A stretch of 64,000 nt of DNA from OAS926 sp035503715 (GCA_035503715.1 DATJTE010000171.1:1-64000); one strand, 5' to 3'; positions 43,145-52,470 are shown, counted from the stretch's first letter. The notes: generated from the letters alone by a model not told the origin. Numbers and translations are program-made.

Positions 43145-44797
43145 CTACCCCAGATCCACCGGCGTCTTTGTCTGGAGTCCCGGCTCCTGATTGTCAGTCG
43201 GGCGGACCACCATGCGATGGACGCGCGGCGGCTCAATGCCGGAATGCAGCGCGCGCACGCGGTCGTCCACCGCCGCATCCGCATGCGTGCGCCGCTGGTT
43301 GTGGCGGACGTAATCATTCCAGGTCGGGACGTGATAGCTCTCCATCCACTGCTCCGGATGTTCGGTGTCGCGCAGCAATTCCCACTGCCGCGCGCCGTCG
43401 CGCCGGCGGATCCTGCGTCGCTCGTTCATCGCATCGAGAAACGCCTGCGTATCCTCCTCGCGGATGACGTATTCGATCAGCACGTTCACCGGCCCGCTGC
43501 GGCCTTTGAGATCGAGCAGGATGCTCGGCGCCTTCCAGCGGTTGAGCGGATCGAGATTGTCGGACGGTTTCACCGGCAGGGGCAATTTCAGCCCGACGGC
43601 CGCGCCCATGAGAAGCGTGGCCGCGGCGACCAGCAACGCGACGGACGGATCGTAATTTTCCGCCACCAGACCCCATATCCAGGCGCCCAGCGCCATACCG
43701 CCGAAGGTGGCGGTCTGGTAGAGCGCCAGCGCGCGGCCGAGCACCCAGCGCGGCGTCGACAGTTGCACCGTCACGTTAAACATGGCGAGCGCGACCACCC
43801 AGCAGGCGCCGCCGATCGCAGCGCCCAGGCCAGCCAGCCAGGCATTGTCGCCGAGTGCGATCAGCGCGGCGCTGACGGTGAAGCCGAGGAACGCGGCGCG
43901 CGCCACCGTCTCATTCGACCGTGACCCGTGCGCCTGGCCGCCGATCAGGGCGCCGGCCACCGCTCCCAGCCCGTAGCAGCCGAGCAGCAAGCCGTAGAGC
44001 AGAGGCCCACCACCGGGCAGGTCGCGGGCGACCAGCGGCAGCAGCGCCAGCACGACGATCGCGGAAAAGCCGAACAGGAAGCCGCGCAGCAGCACCTTCT
44101 CGATGTTGGGCGACATCGCCACATAACGCAGCCCGGCGGTCATCGCATGGTGGATGCGCTCGGGCGGCAGCTGGCTCTGAGGCCGCACAATCTTCCAGCG
44201 GAAGATCGCGAAGATCAGCGGCAGGTAGGAGAGTGCGTTGACGAGGAAGGCTGCGGCCGCACCGAAGCTCGCGACGATCAGGCCGCCGATGGCTGGGCCG
44301 ACGCTGCGGGTCAGGTTGAAGTTCACCGAGTTCAGCGCCACGGCGGAGGAGAGCGTGTCGCGCGGCACCATGTCTCCGACCGAGGCCTGCCAGGCCGGAT
44401 TGTTCAGCGCCGTGCCACAGCCGATCAGGAAGGTGAAGCACAGCAGGGTCCACGGGGTGAGCAGGCTGAACCAGGCCATGACGGCAAGCGAGACGGAAAC
44501 GAGCAGCATAAAGCACTGCGCGATCAGCATCACCCGCTTGCGGTCGAAATTGTCGGCTACCGCGCCGGAAGCAAGCGAAAAGATCATCACCGGCAGCGAC
44601 GTCGAAGCCTGCACGAGCGCGACGAGATCGGCCGAGGGTGTGAGCGAGGTCATCAGCCAGGCGGCGCCGACGCCCTGGATCAGGCTGCCGAGATTGGAGA
44701 ACAGGCTGGCGATCCAGATGGTTCGGAACACCGGAAAGGAGAACGGCGCCAGCGCCAATGTGGCGGCTTTGGGCGTGTCGTCGGGCTGCTGGTCCAT
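43145..44797 (-). CDS. MFS exporter with C-terminal extension
   Basis: A 550-residue protein. Residues 10 to about 415 form an MFS_3/EntS-type exporter with some twelve helices, including SGAVADNFDRKRVMLIAQ. It has a soluble C-terminal domain of roughly 110 residues starting near VNVLIEYVIREEDTQAFLDA. This resembles the monooxygenase-like domain seen in this exporter subgroup, and ends in a charged tail. ATG 44797 was chosen because only uncharged linker precedes the first helix; the open frame extends 26 codons further. Substrate unknown. Confidence 0.83.
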   Translation of the reverse strand: MDQQPDDTPKAATLALAPFSFPVFRTIWIASLFSNLGSLIQGVGAAWLMTSLTPSADLVALVQASTSLPVMIFSLASGAVADNFDRKRVMLIAQCFMLLVSVSLAVMAWFSLLTPWTLLCFTFLIGCGTALNNPAWQASVGDMVPRDTLSSAVALNSVNFNLTRSVGPAIGGLIVASFGAAAAFLVNALSYLPLIFAIFRWKIVRPQSQLPPERIHHAMTAGLRYVAMSPNIEKVLLRGFLFGFSAIVVLALLPLVARDLPGGGPLLYGLLLGCYGLGAVAGALIGGQAHGSRSNETVARAAFLGFTVSAALIALGDNAWLAGLGAAIGGACWVVALAMFNVTVQLSTPRWVLGRALALYQTATFGGMALGAWIWGLVAENYDPSVALLVAAATLLMGAAVGLKLPLPVKPSDNLDPLNRWKAPSILLDLKGRSGPVNVLIEYVIREEDTQAFLDAMNERRRIRRRDGARQWELLRDTEHPEQWMESYHVPTWNDYVRHNQRRTHADAAVDDRVRALHSGIEPPRVHRMVVRPTDNQEPGLQTKTPVDLG

Positions 44798-44945
44798 TCT
44801 GCCTAGCGAATCCTTGTCTGAGGAAGGATAGCGCGTTCGACGGAGATGTTGAGTCTCTATAGCCCGCTGGCTCATGGGGACAGGCGCGGGTGGAGCGCTC
44901 TTTTTCGCACGGGGAGAGGCGGCGCTTGCCTTTACCCGGACCCTC

Positions 44946-45209
44946 CTACTGCCGCGGCAAGCGCATCACCTGAATCTCGTTGGCGACACGGTTCTTGCAT
45001 TCGATGCATTTGAGCCGGGTCTGAACGTCGACCAGTTTTGCCGTCTTGGGGAATTTGCGCAGCACGACATGGCGGGCGAGCGGGGTCCGCCGCTCACACA
45101 GTTTGCAGCGGGCATACATCTCGTGCCAGCCCATCAGGTCGCTGATCTGGACCTCGTCCCAGCCCTTGCCGGCGATCTCCGTTTCCAGACGCATTTCGTG
45201 CCGTGACAT
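44946..45209 (-). CDS. Small zinc-ribbon-like protein, conserved hypothetical
   Basis: An 87-residue soluble basic protein. Two CxxC pairs (CKLCERRT and CIECKNR) about 30 residues apart suggest a single zinc ribbon. There is no DNA-binding signature I recognise. It stands alone between the MFS gene and a small membrane gene. It reads as a genuine rhizobial conserved hypothetical; function unknown. Confidence 0.6.
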   Translation of the reverse strand: MSRHEMRLETEIAGKGWDEVQISDLMGWHEMYARCKLCERRTPLARHVVLRKFPKTAKLVDVQTRLKCIECKNRVANEIQVMRLPRQ

Positions 45210-45320
45210 ACGTGGAAGATTCCACAGTGGATGTCAGGAGGCAAGAAGTTTGTTCATGATCCGTTCTGCAACAAACATGATGACGGTGATCTAAGTCGAG
45301 CGGCTGCCAAACCGATGTAG

Positions 45321-45575
45321 CTAGCGGAGGATCGACCGGACCAGAATGAAAAGCGCCGGCGCGCACGCGACCGCCGCGATGCTCCACTCAAACTCGCGCC
45401 ACTCGCTGCGGATGAATGCATTGACGACGGTGGCGATTGCGCAAAGCCCGACCGGAATGACGACGAGCCAGACGGAGATCAGCGATTCTCTCTTTCCGTC
45501 TGTTCCGGCCATGACAAAGATGATGAAGAGAAACGGCAACTGCAGAGCGGTGAATGCCGCGACGACCCATTTCAT
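45321..45575 (-). CDS. Small membrane protein, unknown
   Basis: An 84-residue protein with three hydrophobic segments (about residues 3-20, 28-50 and 62-82) separated by short charged loops. ATG 45575 is preferred because GGGGGCGGG stands just upstream; ATG 45587 would add four residues. No recognised family. Confidence 0.5.
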   Translation of the reverse strand: MKWVVAAFTALQLPFLFIIFVMAGTDGKRESLISVWLVVIPVGLCAIATVVNAFIRSEWREFEWSIAAVACAPALFILVRSILR

Positions 45576-45743
45576 ACCCGCCCCCATTTGCCCGTGTCTC
45601 GTCAGCAGTTCGGCGCCGTTTCGCAAGCACGCTATACGCGCAGCGTTACCAGTCGATTAGCCCGGATCGTTCAATACCCAAGCGTCGCTTAAGGCGTCTC
45701 TAACCGGATCGTGCGATGGTTTCGCCGGGGTGCGGAAGCGGCG

Positions 45744-46091
45744 ATGGAAGTCATTCTCTTCTACGTGATGATCATCGGCGGCTTCGCGCTGGCTGCGACG
45801 ACCTATCTCGGGCTGCTGGCACTGCCGGTCGGGCTGGCACTGCGGTTGTTTGGCATCCCGGCGGCCATCGCCTACGCGGCGCTGCTCGTCGTCACATTCT
45901 ACCGCGTTTATCAGCCGCCCTATGACGGGATGAGCATGGACTTCGTGCCGCAGGGAATGCGGCAGGTCATGAATGTGATGAAGCACTTTCAGGACCCGCC
46001 GATCGCGTCGCTGCTTGCCGCGGCGGCCTTGTCGCTCGCCGCGCTGCTGGTGCTGCTTTTGGCCTGGCTGGCCCGGCGCGTGGCCACCTAG
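45744..46091 (+). CDS. Small multi-pass membrane protein, unknown
   Basis: A 115-residue protein with helices at about 2-30, 35-50 and 80-105, and a conserved-looking loop FYRVYQPPYDGMSMDFVPQG. GTG 45711 is an alternative start adding eleven residues, but only the ATG has a GGAAG nearby. Its stop overlaps the prfC stop in a shared CTAG. Function unknown. Confidence 0.55.
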   Translation: MEVILFYVMIIGGFALAATTYLGLLALPVGLALRLFGIPAAIAYAALLVVTFYRVYQPPYDGMSMDFVPQGMRQVMNVMKHFQDPPIASLLAAAALSLAALLVLLLAWLARRVAT

Positions 46092-47677
46092 GCCGCTTCG
46101 CGCACCTGATAATCTTTGATCGCGTCGAACTTGATCGCCTTCCAGCGCTCGGCCTCATAATTCAGACCAAATGCGTGTTGCGCGAGGAACACCGGATCGC
46201 CGTCGAGGTCGCGGGCGATGTCGCCGCGATGTGCTTCGATGAAGCGCTCGAGCTCGAGCTTTGAGTCGGATGAGATCCAGCGGCAGATGGTGAAGCGCGC
46301 CATCTCGAAATCGACCGGCAGCGTGTATTCGAAAGCCAACCGCTCCTTCAGCACGTCGAGCTGTAGCGCGCCGACGACGCCGACCATGGCGGGCGAGCCG
46401 TCCTCCGGCGAAAAGAGCTGCACGACGCCCTCCTCGGCCATTTGCTGCAAAGCTTCCTTCAGCTTCTTCGCTTTCATCGCGTCGCCGAGGCGGACGCGGC
46501 GCAGAATCTCCGGCGCGAAATTCGGCACGCCACGGAAGAGGATGTCCTCGCCTTCGGTCAGCGTGTCGCCGATGCGCAGCGTGCCATGGTTCGGGATGCC
46601 GACGACATCGCCGGCAAACGCCTCGTCGGCGGTGATGCGCGAGCGCGCGAAGAAGAACTGCGGCGCCGACAGAGACATCGGCTTACCGGTGCGCACCAGC
46701 TTCGCCTTCATGCCGCGCTCCAGCGTGCCGGAGCAGACGCGGACGAAGGCGATACGGTCGCGATGGTTCGGGTCCATGTTCGCCTGGATCTTGAAGACGA
46801 AGGCGCTCATGTCCTTCTCGGTGGCGTGGATGGTGCGCTTGTCGGCTTCCTGGTCGCGCGGCGCTGGCGCGTAGGCGCCAAGGCCTTCGATCAGATCACG
46901 CACGCCGAAATTGCGCAGTGCGGAGCCGAAATAGACCGGCGTCAGATGGCCTTCGCGGAACGCGGTGAGGTCGAACGGCTTGCAGGCCTCGCGGGCGAGC
47001 TCGATCTCCTCGATCAACTGCGCGCGTTCGTTCTCCGGTAGCAAACCGGCGACATGTTCGGACGCCGGGCCATTGACCGGCGTGCGCTGCGGCTCGGCGT
47101 CGCCGCGGCGCGCCGCGTTCTGCGCAAGGTGGTAGGTGCCGGCAAACGTCTTGCCCTGGCCGATGGGCCAGGTGATCGGCGCGGTGTCCAAAGCGAGCTT
47201 CTGCTCGATCTCGTCGAGAATCTCGAAGGTGTTGCGCGCCTCGCGGTCCATCTTGTTGACGAAGGTGACGATCGGGATGTCGCGCAGCCGGCAGACCTCG
47301 AAGAGCTTCAGCGTGCGCGGCTCGATGCCCTTCGCCGCGTCGATCACCATGACGGCGGAATCGACGGCCGACAGCGTGCGATACGTGTCGTCGGCGAAAT
47401 CCTCGTGGCCGGGCGTGTCGAGCAGGTTGAAGACGTTGTCGCCATATTCGAACGTCATCACCGAGGTGACGACCGAAATGCCGCGCTCGCGTTCGATCTT
47501 CATCCAGTCGGAGCGCGTGTTCATGCGGTCCTTCTTGGCCTTGACTTCGCCGGCGAGCTGGATCGCGCCGCCGAACAGCAGCAGCTTCTCGGTGAGCGTC
47601 GTCTTGCCCGCGTCGGGGTGGGCGATAATCGCAAACGTGCGGCGGCGGGCGACCGCGCCCTTGATGTCTTCGGCCAT
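46088..47677 (-). CDS. prfC: Peptide chain release factor 3
   Basis: A 529-residue translational GTPase that removes RF1/RF2 from ribosomes after termination. G motifs are complete: HPDAGKTTLTEKLLLFGG, LLDTPGHEDF and VNKMDREARN. The RF3-specific C-terminal domain (FSPEDGSPAMVGVVGALQLD) is present. Codon use matches the core genome, in contrast with the gene that follows on the right. Confidence 0.97.
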   Translation of the reverse strand: MAEDIKGAVARRRTFAIIAHPDAGKTTLTEKLLLFGGAIQLAGEVKAKKDRMNTRSDWMKIERERGISVVTSVMTFEYGDNVFNLLDTPGHEDFADDTYRTLSAVDSAVMVIDAAKGIEPRTLKLFEVCRLRDIPIVTFVNKMDREARNTFEILDEIEQKLALDTAPITWPIGQGKTFAGTYHLAQNAARRGDAEPQRTPVNGPASEHVAGLLPENERAQLIEEIELAREACKPFDLTAFREGHLTPVYFGSALRNFGVRDLIEGLGAYAPAPRDQEADKRTIHATEKDMSAFVFKIQANMDPNHRDRIAFVRVCSGTLERGMKAKLVRTGKPMSLSAPQFFFARSRITADEAFAGDVVGIPNHGTLRIGDTLTEGEDILFRGVPNFAPEILRRVRLGDAMKAKKLKEALQQMAEEGVVQLFSPEDGSPAMVGVVGALQLDVLKERLAFEYTLPVDFEMARFTICRWISSDSKLELERFIEAHRGDIARDLDGDPVFLAQHAFGLNYEAERWKAIKFDAIKDYQVREAA

Positions 47678-47899
47678 GTCAGGAATTCCGTTCGGGCCGG
47701 GCTTCTAGCAGCGTCTGCGCAGGGTGTCGAGAAAATGATCAGCTCTCGCGATACTCATAGAATTAAGTCGTCGCGAATTGCTGAACCACGCCATTCTTAC
47801 TTGGAGCCTATAAAATCTGAATAAGTTATTATTTCTCCGGTTCGGCCAACGTCTAAGTTAGATTATATGTACGTATCATATTGGGGATTGGGGTCTAGA

Positions 47900-50077
47900 A
47901 TGCTGGTTACTTTTGACAAATTTAGCGGTGTCAGCGGCAGCCCAACTTTGGCAGAGAGGCGATTGATTGAAGCAACTGGACGCGGCATGCGCGCTGATTG
48001 TCGTGACCTAGCTGAGAAAGATCGTGTGGTCGCTCCCGCGCTCGTCGCTGCACTTGCGATGAAGGAATTCGCACATCAAGACTGGCCTAACTGGCGGCTG
48101 CATCGCCGAGGGATCGACCTCGCTGACGGTCTATTCCTTGAACCTCTTGATTTTTCTCGCGCGCAAGTCCCGTGCTCGGTTTCGTTCGCTCGGTGCACCT
48201 TCAGGCAAGAAGTCGCACTGGACGATGTGCGTGTCGAGGGGACGCTGGATATTACAGGGAGCACTTTCAACGCGCCCTATCGGATGGCTCGGGCGACCTT
48301 GACGGGCGGGTTCCACGCCGAAAAGGCAAAGTTTGAACGCGGGCTATTTGCAGAAGAAGCAAGCTGTACAAACTGGTTCATGGATGGCGCTGAGGTAAAA
48401 GGATGTTTCGACATCAATTCAGCCACGATTACCGGGCAGTTTTCCGCTTCTGACGGCGCCACGTTTGACAATGCGGGTTCCATTGCCGTCGAAGCTCATA
48501 GTGTGAGAGCTGACAGTTGGTTTATGGACGGGGTCACCGTCCGCGGTACCCTAAGTATCAGCTCTGCGACCATTGTCGGTCCATTCTCCGCGACACAAGG
48601 CGCAATATTCGAAAACCCTGGGCAGGCCGCTATCCAAGCTCACAGCATCACAGTCGGCAGTTGGTTTATGGAGAAAGCCATCGTTCGCGGTTCTTTTGGA
48701 ATTCAGGGAGCCGCAATCTCCGGCCAACTCGAAGCAGAGTCAGCCTCGTTCGAAAATCCTACGGGGGATGCTATTCTTTGTGTTTACTCGTCGATCGCCG
48801 ATGGGATCATCCTTCGAGACGCCAAGGTGACCGGAGGCATAAATCTTTCCTCGACAGTGATCTCTAAGACTGTAGCTCTGGATCGTTGCGAGGTTTTCGC
48901 AACTCGTCATCGCGCTATTTCGTTGAGTGACGCTCATGTAATCGGAGAGACGCGGATCAACGACGCCAAGCTGTACGGGCACTTCCACGCCCATCGCGCT
49001 CGCTTTGATGGTCGGCTTTCCTTTCAAGGCGCGTCGATTACAGCGTCAAGCGTTGCTCGATCACGATGTCAGATTTCAGCGGAATTGGCGCGCGGCTATC
49101 ATGAGATCGATGAGGCAAGGCAAGATCGATGCAAAGACAAGGCTATCTCGCTGGTTGAGGCCCGAGTTGACGGTAGATTGGTCCTGCCTGAGCAATGTCC
49201 CGACGGCATTGTCGATCTGTCACGCGCGCATTGTGATACGCTTGAGGATAGAGCTGCGGGTTGGCCGCCTCCGCTTGCGAAAGGGAAGCGGGCTTGTGGC
49301 GCGCGAGTCTGTATAGCCGAACAGAGCGATGTCCAGCATTTCATCCTTGACGGCTTTGAGTACGACCATCTCGAATTCCCAACTGGGGAAGAGCACGATA
49401 CCGGGAATGTGGCGGCCGCCCGTATACGATGGCTGACATCTCAGTCGGCGCAGCACTTGGTCAAACACTTCAACCCGCAGCCTTGGCGGCAGGCTGCCTC
49501 AGTGCTCCGAGCTATGGGGTATGAAGAAGCCGCTCAGGCGGTCGCGATTGAGCGTCGGGTGCGCCAACGGATATCCGACGGAGTATCGCCATTTCAAAGA
49601 GCTGTCAGTTGGCTTTTGCACCAACTTGCCGACTATGGCTTCAATCCGTGGAAGACCGTCAGTCTAGCAGTTCTTTTTGTAATCCTCTGCGCGGGCGTTT
49701 ACGGTTGGGGAACGGCATCGTGCAACCCAAATATGATCGAAAGTTGCGAGGGACAGGCGGCCTTTACTCAGGTCCGCTTTGGAGACATAGAGCCCGGGAA
49801 AGCGTATCCTGAGCTAAACGCACTTCTCTATTCCGCTGATGCGTTCCTGCCATTGTTAGACCTTGGAACGGAGCCGTATTGGCGACCTAACACAAGTGCT
49901 TGGGTGAAGTTACCTTATCCTGTGCTCACGTCATTTGATCGGATTCTTATAAGCGAAAACTTCCCGATTGGATGGATATTATACATCTTGTCGATCATCG
50001 AAACGATAGTTGGGGCACTGATAGTCGCGGTAGCGGTTACGGGCTTCACCGGGCTTCTAACAAGAGACGAGCGGTAG
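47900..50077 (+). CDS. Large beta-helix membrane protein, function unknown
   Basis: About 725 residues. Most of the protein is a right-handed beta-helix-like solenoid of the kind that alternates short strands (VEGTLDITGSTF, VTGGINLSSTVIS). It includes three near-identical 48-residue units, each beginning with N/S-W-F-M (residues W159, W207 and W255). After it come a conserved-looking LLHQLADYGFNPWKT motif and two C-terminal membrane helices near residues 580-602 and 685-710. ATG 47900 has GGGG before it; ATG 47867 is an alternative. The gene and its 110-base upstream region are clearly AT-richer than the neighbours, suggesting horizontal acquisition. Similar proteins elsewhere are loosely annotated as membrane-associated oxidoreductases without evidence. 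Confidence 0.7.
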   Translation: MLVTFDKFSGVSGSPTLAERRLIEATGRGMRADCRDLAEKDRVVAPALVAALAMKEFAHQDWPNWRLHRRGIDLADGLFLEPLDFSRAQVPCSVSFARCTFRQEVALDDVRVEGTLDITGSTFNAPYRMARATLTGGFHAEKAKFERGLFAEEASCTNWFMDGAEVKGCFDINSATITGQFSASDGATFDNAGSIAVEAHSVRADSWFMDGVTVRGTLSISSATIVGPFSATQGAIFENPGQAAIQAHSITVGSWFMEKAIVRGSFGIQGAAISGQLEAESASFENPTGDAILCVYSSIADGIILRDAKVTGGINLSSTVISKTVALDRCEVFATRHRAISLSDAHVIGETRINDAKLYGHFHAHRARFDGRLSFQGASITASSVARSRCQISAELARGYHEIDEARQDRCKDKAISLVEARVDGRLVLPEQCPDGIVDLSRAHCDTLEDRAAGWPPPLAKGKRACGARVCIAEQSDVQHFILDGFEYDHLEFPTGEEHDTGNVAAARIRWLTSQSAQHLVKHFNPQPWRQAASVLRAMGYEEAAQAVAIERRVRQRISDGVSPFQRAVSWLLHQLADYGFNPWKTVSLAVLFVILCAGVYGWGTASCNPNMIESCEGQAAFTQVRFGDIEPGKAYPELNALLYSADAFLPLLDLGTEPYWRPNTSAWVKLPYPVLTSFDRILISENFPIGWILYILSIIETIVGALIVAVAVTGFTGLLTRDER

Positions 50078-50146
50078 CGGCTCGGCAATCGCGATCCGCA
50101 TTCTCGCACTGTATGGGCTGGAGCGGTTCGGTGAGGCCGGGAGCGC

Positions 50147-50947
50147 CTAGCTCACCAGCGCTATTTGCGGCAGCGCATGATCCGGCACGAACGGGCGCAC
50201 GGTCATGCCTGCAGGATGGAGCGTGACAAAGCTGCCGGGCGGGATGGCCTGCCACTCCCCGCCCTCACGGTCGAACGGCTCGGAAACGAGACAGCGGCCG
50301 CCGGCCATCGCGGTAGTGTAGAGCGTCGGTGCATGCTCGTCGGTGGAATAGCGCACGGCATGCAGGGCCTCGCCATCCGAGAAGGCGGCAGTGAGCTTGA
50401 AGGATGGCGCGATTCCAGCGCCGCGCTGCACGTCCAGCACCTCGGCGGTCGCCCGCGCCAGCGCGCCGTGCGGGTCGCGCTCAAGGCCCTCGTCGAGCAT
50501 CATGATGAAGAACAGCTCGGAATCGGTCGTGCCTTCGAGCTGGTCGTACGAACTGTCGGAAATGCAGGCTTCAAGCCGGCGGCGGATTTTCTCGAACCCG
50601 CCGATCTGGCCATTGTGCATAAAACTCCAGCGACCGGCGACGAAGGGATGGCAGTTCATACGGCTGGTGGCGCCGCCGGTCGAGGCGCGCACATGCGCCA
50701 GGAACAGGCCCGAACGGATCTGCCGGCAGAGGCTTTTCAGATTGGGATCCGACCAGGCGGGCAGGATGTCGCGGTAGAGGCCGGGCTCGGCGCGGCCGCC
50801 ATACCAGGCGAGGCCAAACCCGTCGGCATTGGTCGCGGTCTTCGCTTCCTGAGCGCGGTGGCTCTGGGCGATCAGCGAATGGCACGGCGCGGTGACAATG
50901 TCTTCAAGGAAGACCTCTTCACCGATATACGCCGCCCAACGGCACAT
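50147..50947 (-). CDS. Class II glutamine amidotransferase (EgtC/YafJ-like)
   Basis: A 266-residue Ntn-type amidotransferase. The catalytic cysteine is residue 2 after Met removal (MCRWAAYIGE), followed by DGFGLAWYG, LFLAHVRAST and the MHNGQIGGF motif of the glutamine site. It has no synthase domain. It is followed upstream by a coupled small DUF6356 gene. The acceptor reaction is unknown; ergothioneine genes are not near. Confidence 0.9.
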   Translation of the reverse strand: MCRWAAYIGEEVFLEDIVTAPCHSLIAQSHRAQEAKTATNADGFGLAWYGGRAEPGLYRDILPAWSDPNLKSLCRQIRSGLFLAHVRASTGGATSRMNCHPFVAGRWSFMHNGQIGGFEKIRRRLEACISDSSYDQLEGTTDSELFFIMMLDEGLERDPHGALARATAEVLDVQRGAGIAPSFKLTAAFSDGEALHAVRYSTDEHAPTLYTTAMAGGRCLVSEPFDREGGEWQAIPPGSFVTLHPAGMTVRPFVPDHALPQIALVS

Positions 50948-50953
50948 GGCCGA

Positions 50954-51169
50954 TTACCGCCCTCGATTATGCGTCCGCTCATAAAGCTCACGGACGATCC
51001 GCGAGGCCGTAGTTTCGAACAGAAACGGCAAGAAAGCGTGAACGATGGCCGCACCTGCGGCCAGCAGCAGCCGGCTGGCGAACCAGGCGGCAAAAGCCAT
51101 GTGGCCGAAATAGGTCTCGTCGACCGAGGCCGGATGGTCGGTGAAGAGCTTGGCGATACGCGACTGCAA
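50954..51169 (-). CDS. DUF6356-type small membrane protein
   Basis: A 71-residue protein beginning near LFTDHPASVDETYFGHMAFA with one long hydrophobic segment (about 24-52) and a charged tail. The start is TTG 51169, chosen because GGAGGA lies six bases upstream and homologues begin at this point; the ATG starts in the same frame lie far upstream and are preceded by non-homologous sequence. It precedes the amidotransferase by six bases and is probably in its operon. Function unknown. Confidence 0.7.
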   Translation of the reverse strand: MQSRIAKLFTDHPASVDETYFGHMAFAAWFASRLLLAAGAAIVHAFLPFLFETTASRIVRELYERTHNRGR

Positions 51170-51236
51170 GGGATGTCCTCCGATTCGGTGCGGGCATAGT
51201 CGCCCGCATTTCGAGCAAAGCGATCCCATTTCGTCC

Positions 51237-51271
51237 TTGAAAATTGGAGATACTTGGGACAATCATCCCAA
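51237..51271 (+). promoter_or_regulatory. Promoter and palindrome upstream of Lrp gene
   Basis: TTGAAA at 51237-51242 and GACAAT at 51258-51263 form a plausible promoter with a short 15-base spacer. The inverted repeat TTGGGA-N6-TCCCAA (51254-51271) overlaps the -10 and ends one base before the GTG start, fitting autoregulation by the Lrp-type protein. Confidence 0.5.
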
Positions 51272-51272
51272 T

Positions 51273-51764
51273 GTGGCGCATGATATCGATACGATTGATC
51301 GAAGAATCCTCGCCGAGCTGCAGCGCGACGGCTCGCTTTCCGTTGACCATCTGTCGGAAAAGGTCGGTCTGTCGCGTAATGCCTGCTGGCGGCGGGTGAA
51401 GCAGTTGGAGGACGCCGGTATTATCACCGGCCGTGTCGCGCTGGTCGACGCGGACCGGCTGGGGCTCGGCCTGTCGGTATTCATCCTGATCCGCACCTCC
51501 AACCACGACCCGGACTGGCTGGTGAAGTTCCGCGCGGCGGCGACCTCGTTTCCCGAGATCACGGGCGTTTATCGCATGTCCGGCGACCTCGATTACGTGC
51601 TGCGCGCCCGCGTCGCCGACGTGAAGGCCTATGACCGGCTCTACCAACGGCTGATCGCCAAAGTGCCGCTGACCGACGTCTCGGCCTCCTTTGTCATGGA
51701 GGAGATCAAGGAGACGACTGTGGTGCCGGTCGAGTGCGGTAGCTTGATTTCGTGGACTATCTGA
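51273..51764 (+). CDS. Lrp/AsnC-family transcriptional regulator
   Basis: A 163-residue regulator. An N-terminal helix-turn-helix (RRILAELQRDGSLSVDHLSE, then KVGLSRNACWRRVKQLEDAG) is followed by the RAM ligand/oligomerisation domain (VFILIRTSN ... GVYRMSGDLDYVLRA). GTG 51273 is the only start next to the first helix; it has no ribosome site and may be leaderless. Divergent from the amidotransferase pair and 14 bases upstream of a DUF433 gene. Confidence 0.9.
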   Translation: MAHDIDTIDRRILAELQRDGSLSVDHLSEKVGLSRNACWRRVKQLEDAGIITGRVALVDADRLGLGLSVFILIRTSNHDPDWLVKFRAAATSFPEITGVYRMSGDLDYVLRARVADVKAYDRLYQRLIAKVPLTDVSASFVMEEIKETTVVPVECGSLISWTI

Positions 51765-51778
51765 ACGATTCTTGACGC

Positions 51779-52003
51779 ATGAAGATCATGGACCGCATTA
51801 TGATCGAGGCTGGCCGCCGCTCGGGAAAGCCGTGTATCCGCGATACGCGGATCACGGTCTATGACGTGCTGGACTATCTCGCCTCAGGCATGACCGAGAG
51901 CGAGATTCTGCGCGATTTTCCGGAGCTGGAGACGGACGATATCCGGGCGAGCCTAGCTTTCGCGGCGTCCCGAGAGCGCCGCCTGTTCGGCGCGCATGCG
52001 TAG
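51779..52003 (+). CDS. DUF433-domain protein (antitoxin-like)
   Basis: A 74-residue protein covering the whole DUF433 domain: GKPCIRDTRITVYDVLDYLA and SEILRDFPELETDDIRASLA are diagnostic. ATG 51788 is an alternative start. DUF433 proteins are usually the antitoxin-like partner of a PIN-type DUF5615 protein encoded next; here no such gene follows. It may be an orphan left from a toxin-antitoxin pair. It overlaps the next gene by eight bases. Confidence 0.85.
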   Translation: MKIMDRIMIEAGRRSGKPCIRDTRITVYDVLDYLASGMTESEILRDFPELETDDIRASLAFAASRERRLFGAHA

Positions 52004-52469
52004 TTTCGGCATGTTCCGCCATTCAATTGTCATCCTAATTTTGCTTACGTCGGCTCCTGCTCTAGCTGACACGTACTCAATCGACGGCGAGTTTGATGGT
52101 TGCGAGTTTGGAAGGCTTTACCCGCTGCTTGGTGGCGGAATCTTGGAGTGCCAGGACTTCGAGTTTTTCTATACTTATTCTCCTCGCGTCGTCGCCGATG
52201 GACGGCGCGTGATCTTGATTGACGACAAGGAAGTTGACGCTTACCTGCATGACGGCTCAGTGATTGAGACGCGCATCTCCGACACTTTTGAAGGCTGCGA
52301 TTTCGACAAGAGATATGCGCTCGACAATGGCTTGATTTTTGTCTGCGCAACGTACTCGTATTCATATTCGTATCGGCCGCAGGTGAGGATTTTTCTCGTG
52401 GAAGGTATGCGCCCTCGGGTGTTTATCCGCGACAAGGAGTACCGCGGCTCCGTGTACAGAGGAGGATAG
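51996..52469 (+). CDS. Secreted protein with internal duplication, unknown
   Basis: A 157-residue protein. A signal peptide (about residues 1-24, SAPALADTYS) is followed by two copies of a domain of about 60 residues. Each copy has a motif E/F-x-G-C-E/D-F-x-x-x-Y-x-L-x-x-G, then a cysteine, an aromatic Y-S/T-Y stretch and a late I-D/R-D-K-E-Y/V strand. Two cysteines per copy may form disulfides. Codon use is AT-richer than the core genes. Family not recognised. Confidence 0.7.
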   Translation: MRSFGMFRHSIVILILLTSAPALADTYSIDGEFDGCEFGRLYPLLGGGILECQDFEFFYTYSPRVVADGRRVILIDDKEVDAYLHDGSVIETRISDTFEGCDFDKRYALDNGLIFVCATYSYSYSYRPQVRIFLVEGMRPRVFIRDKEYRGSVYRGG

Positions 52470-52470
52470 C

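Noticed and set aside
51779..52469. A complete toxin-antitoxin pair
   Set aside because: The gene after DUF433 has a signal peptide and no PIN-like acidic residues, so it is not the usual toxin.
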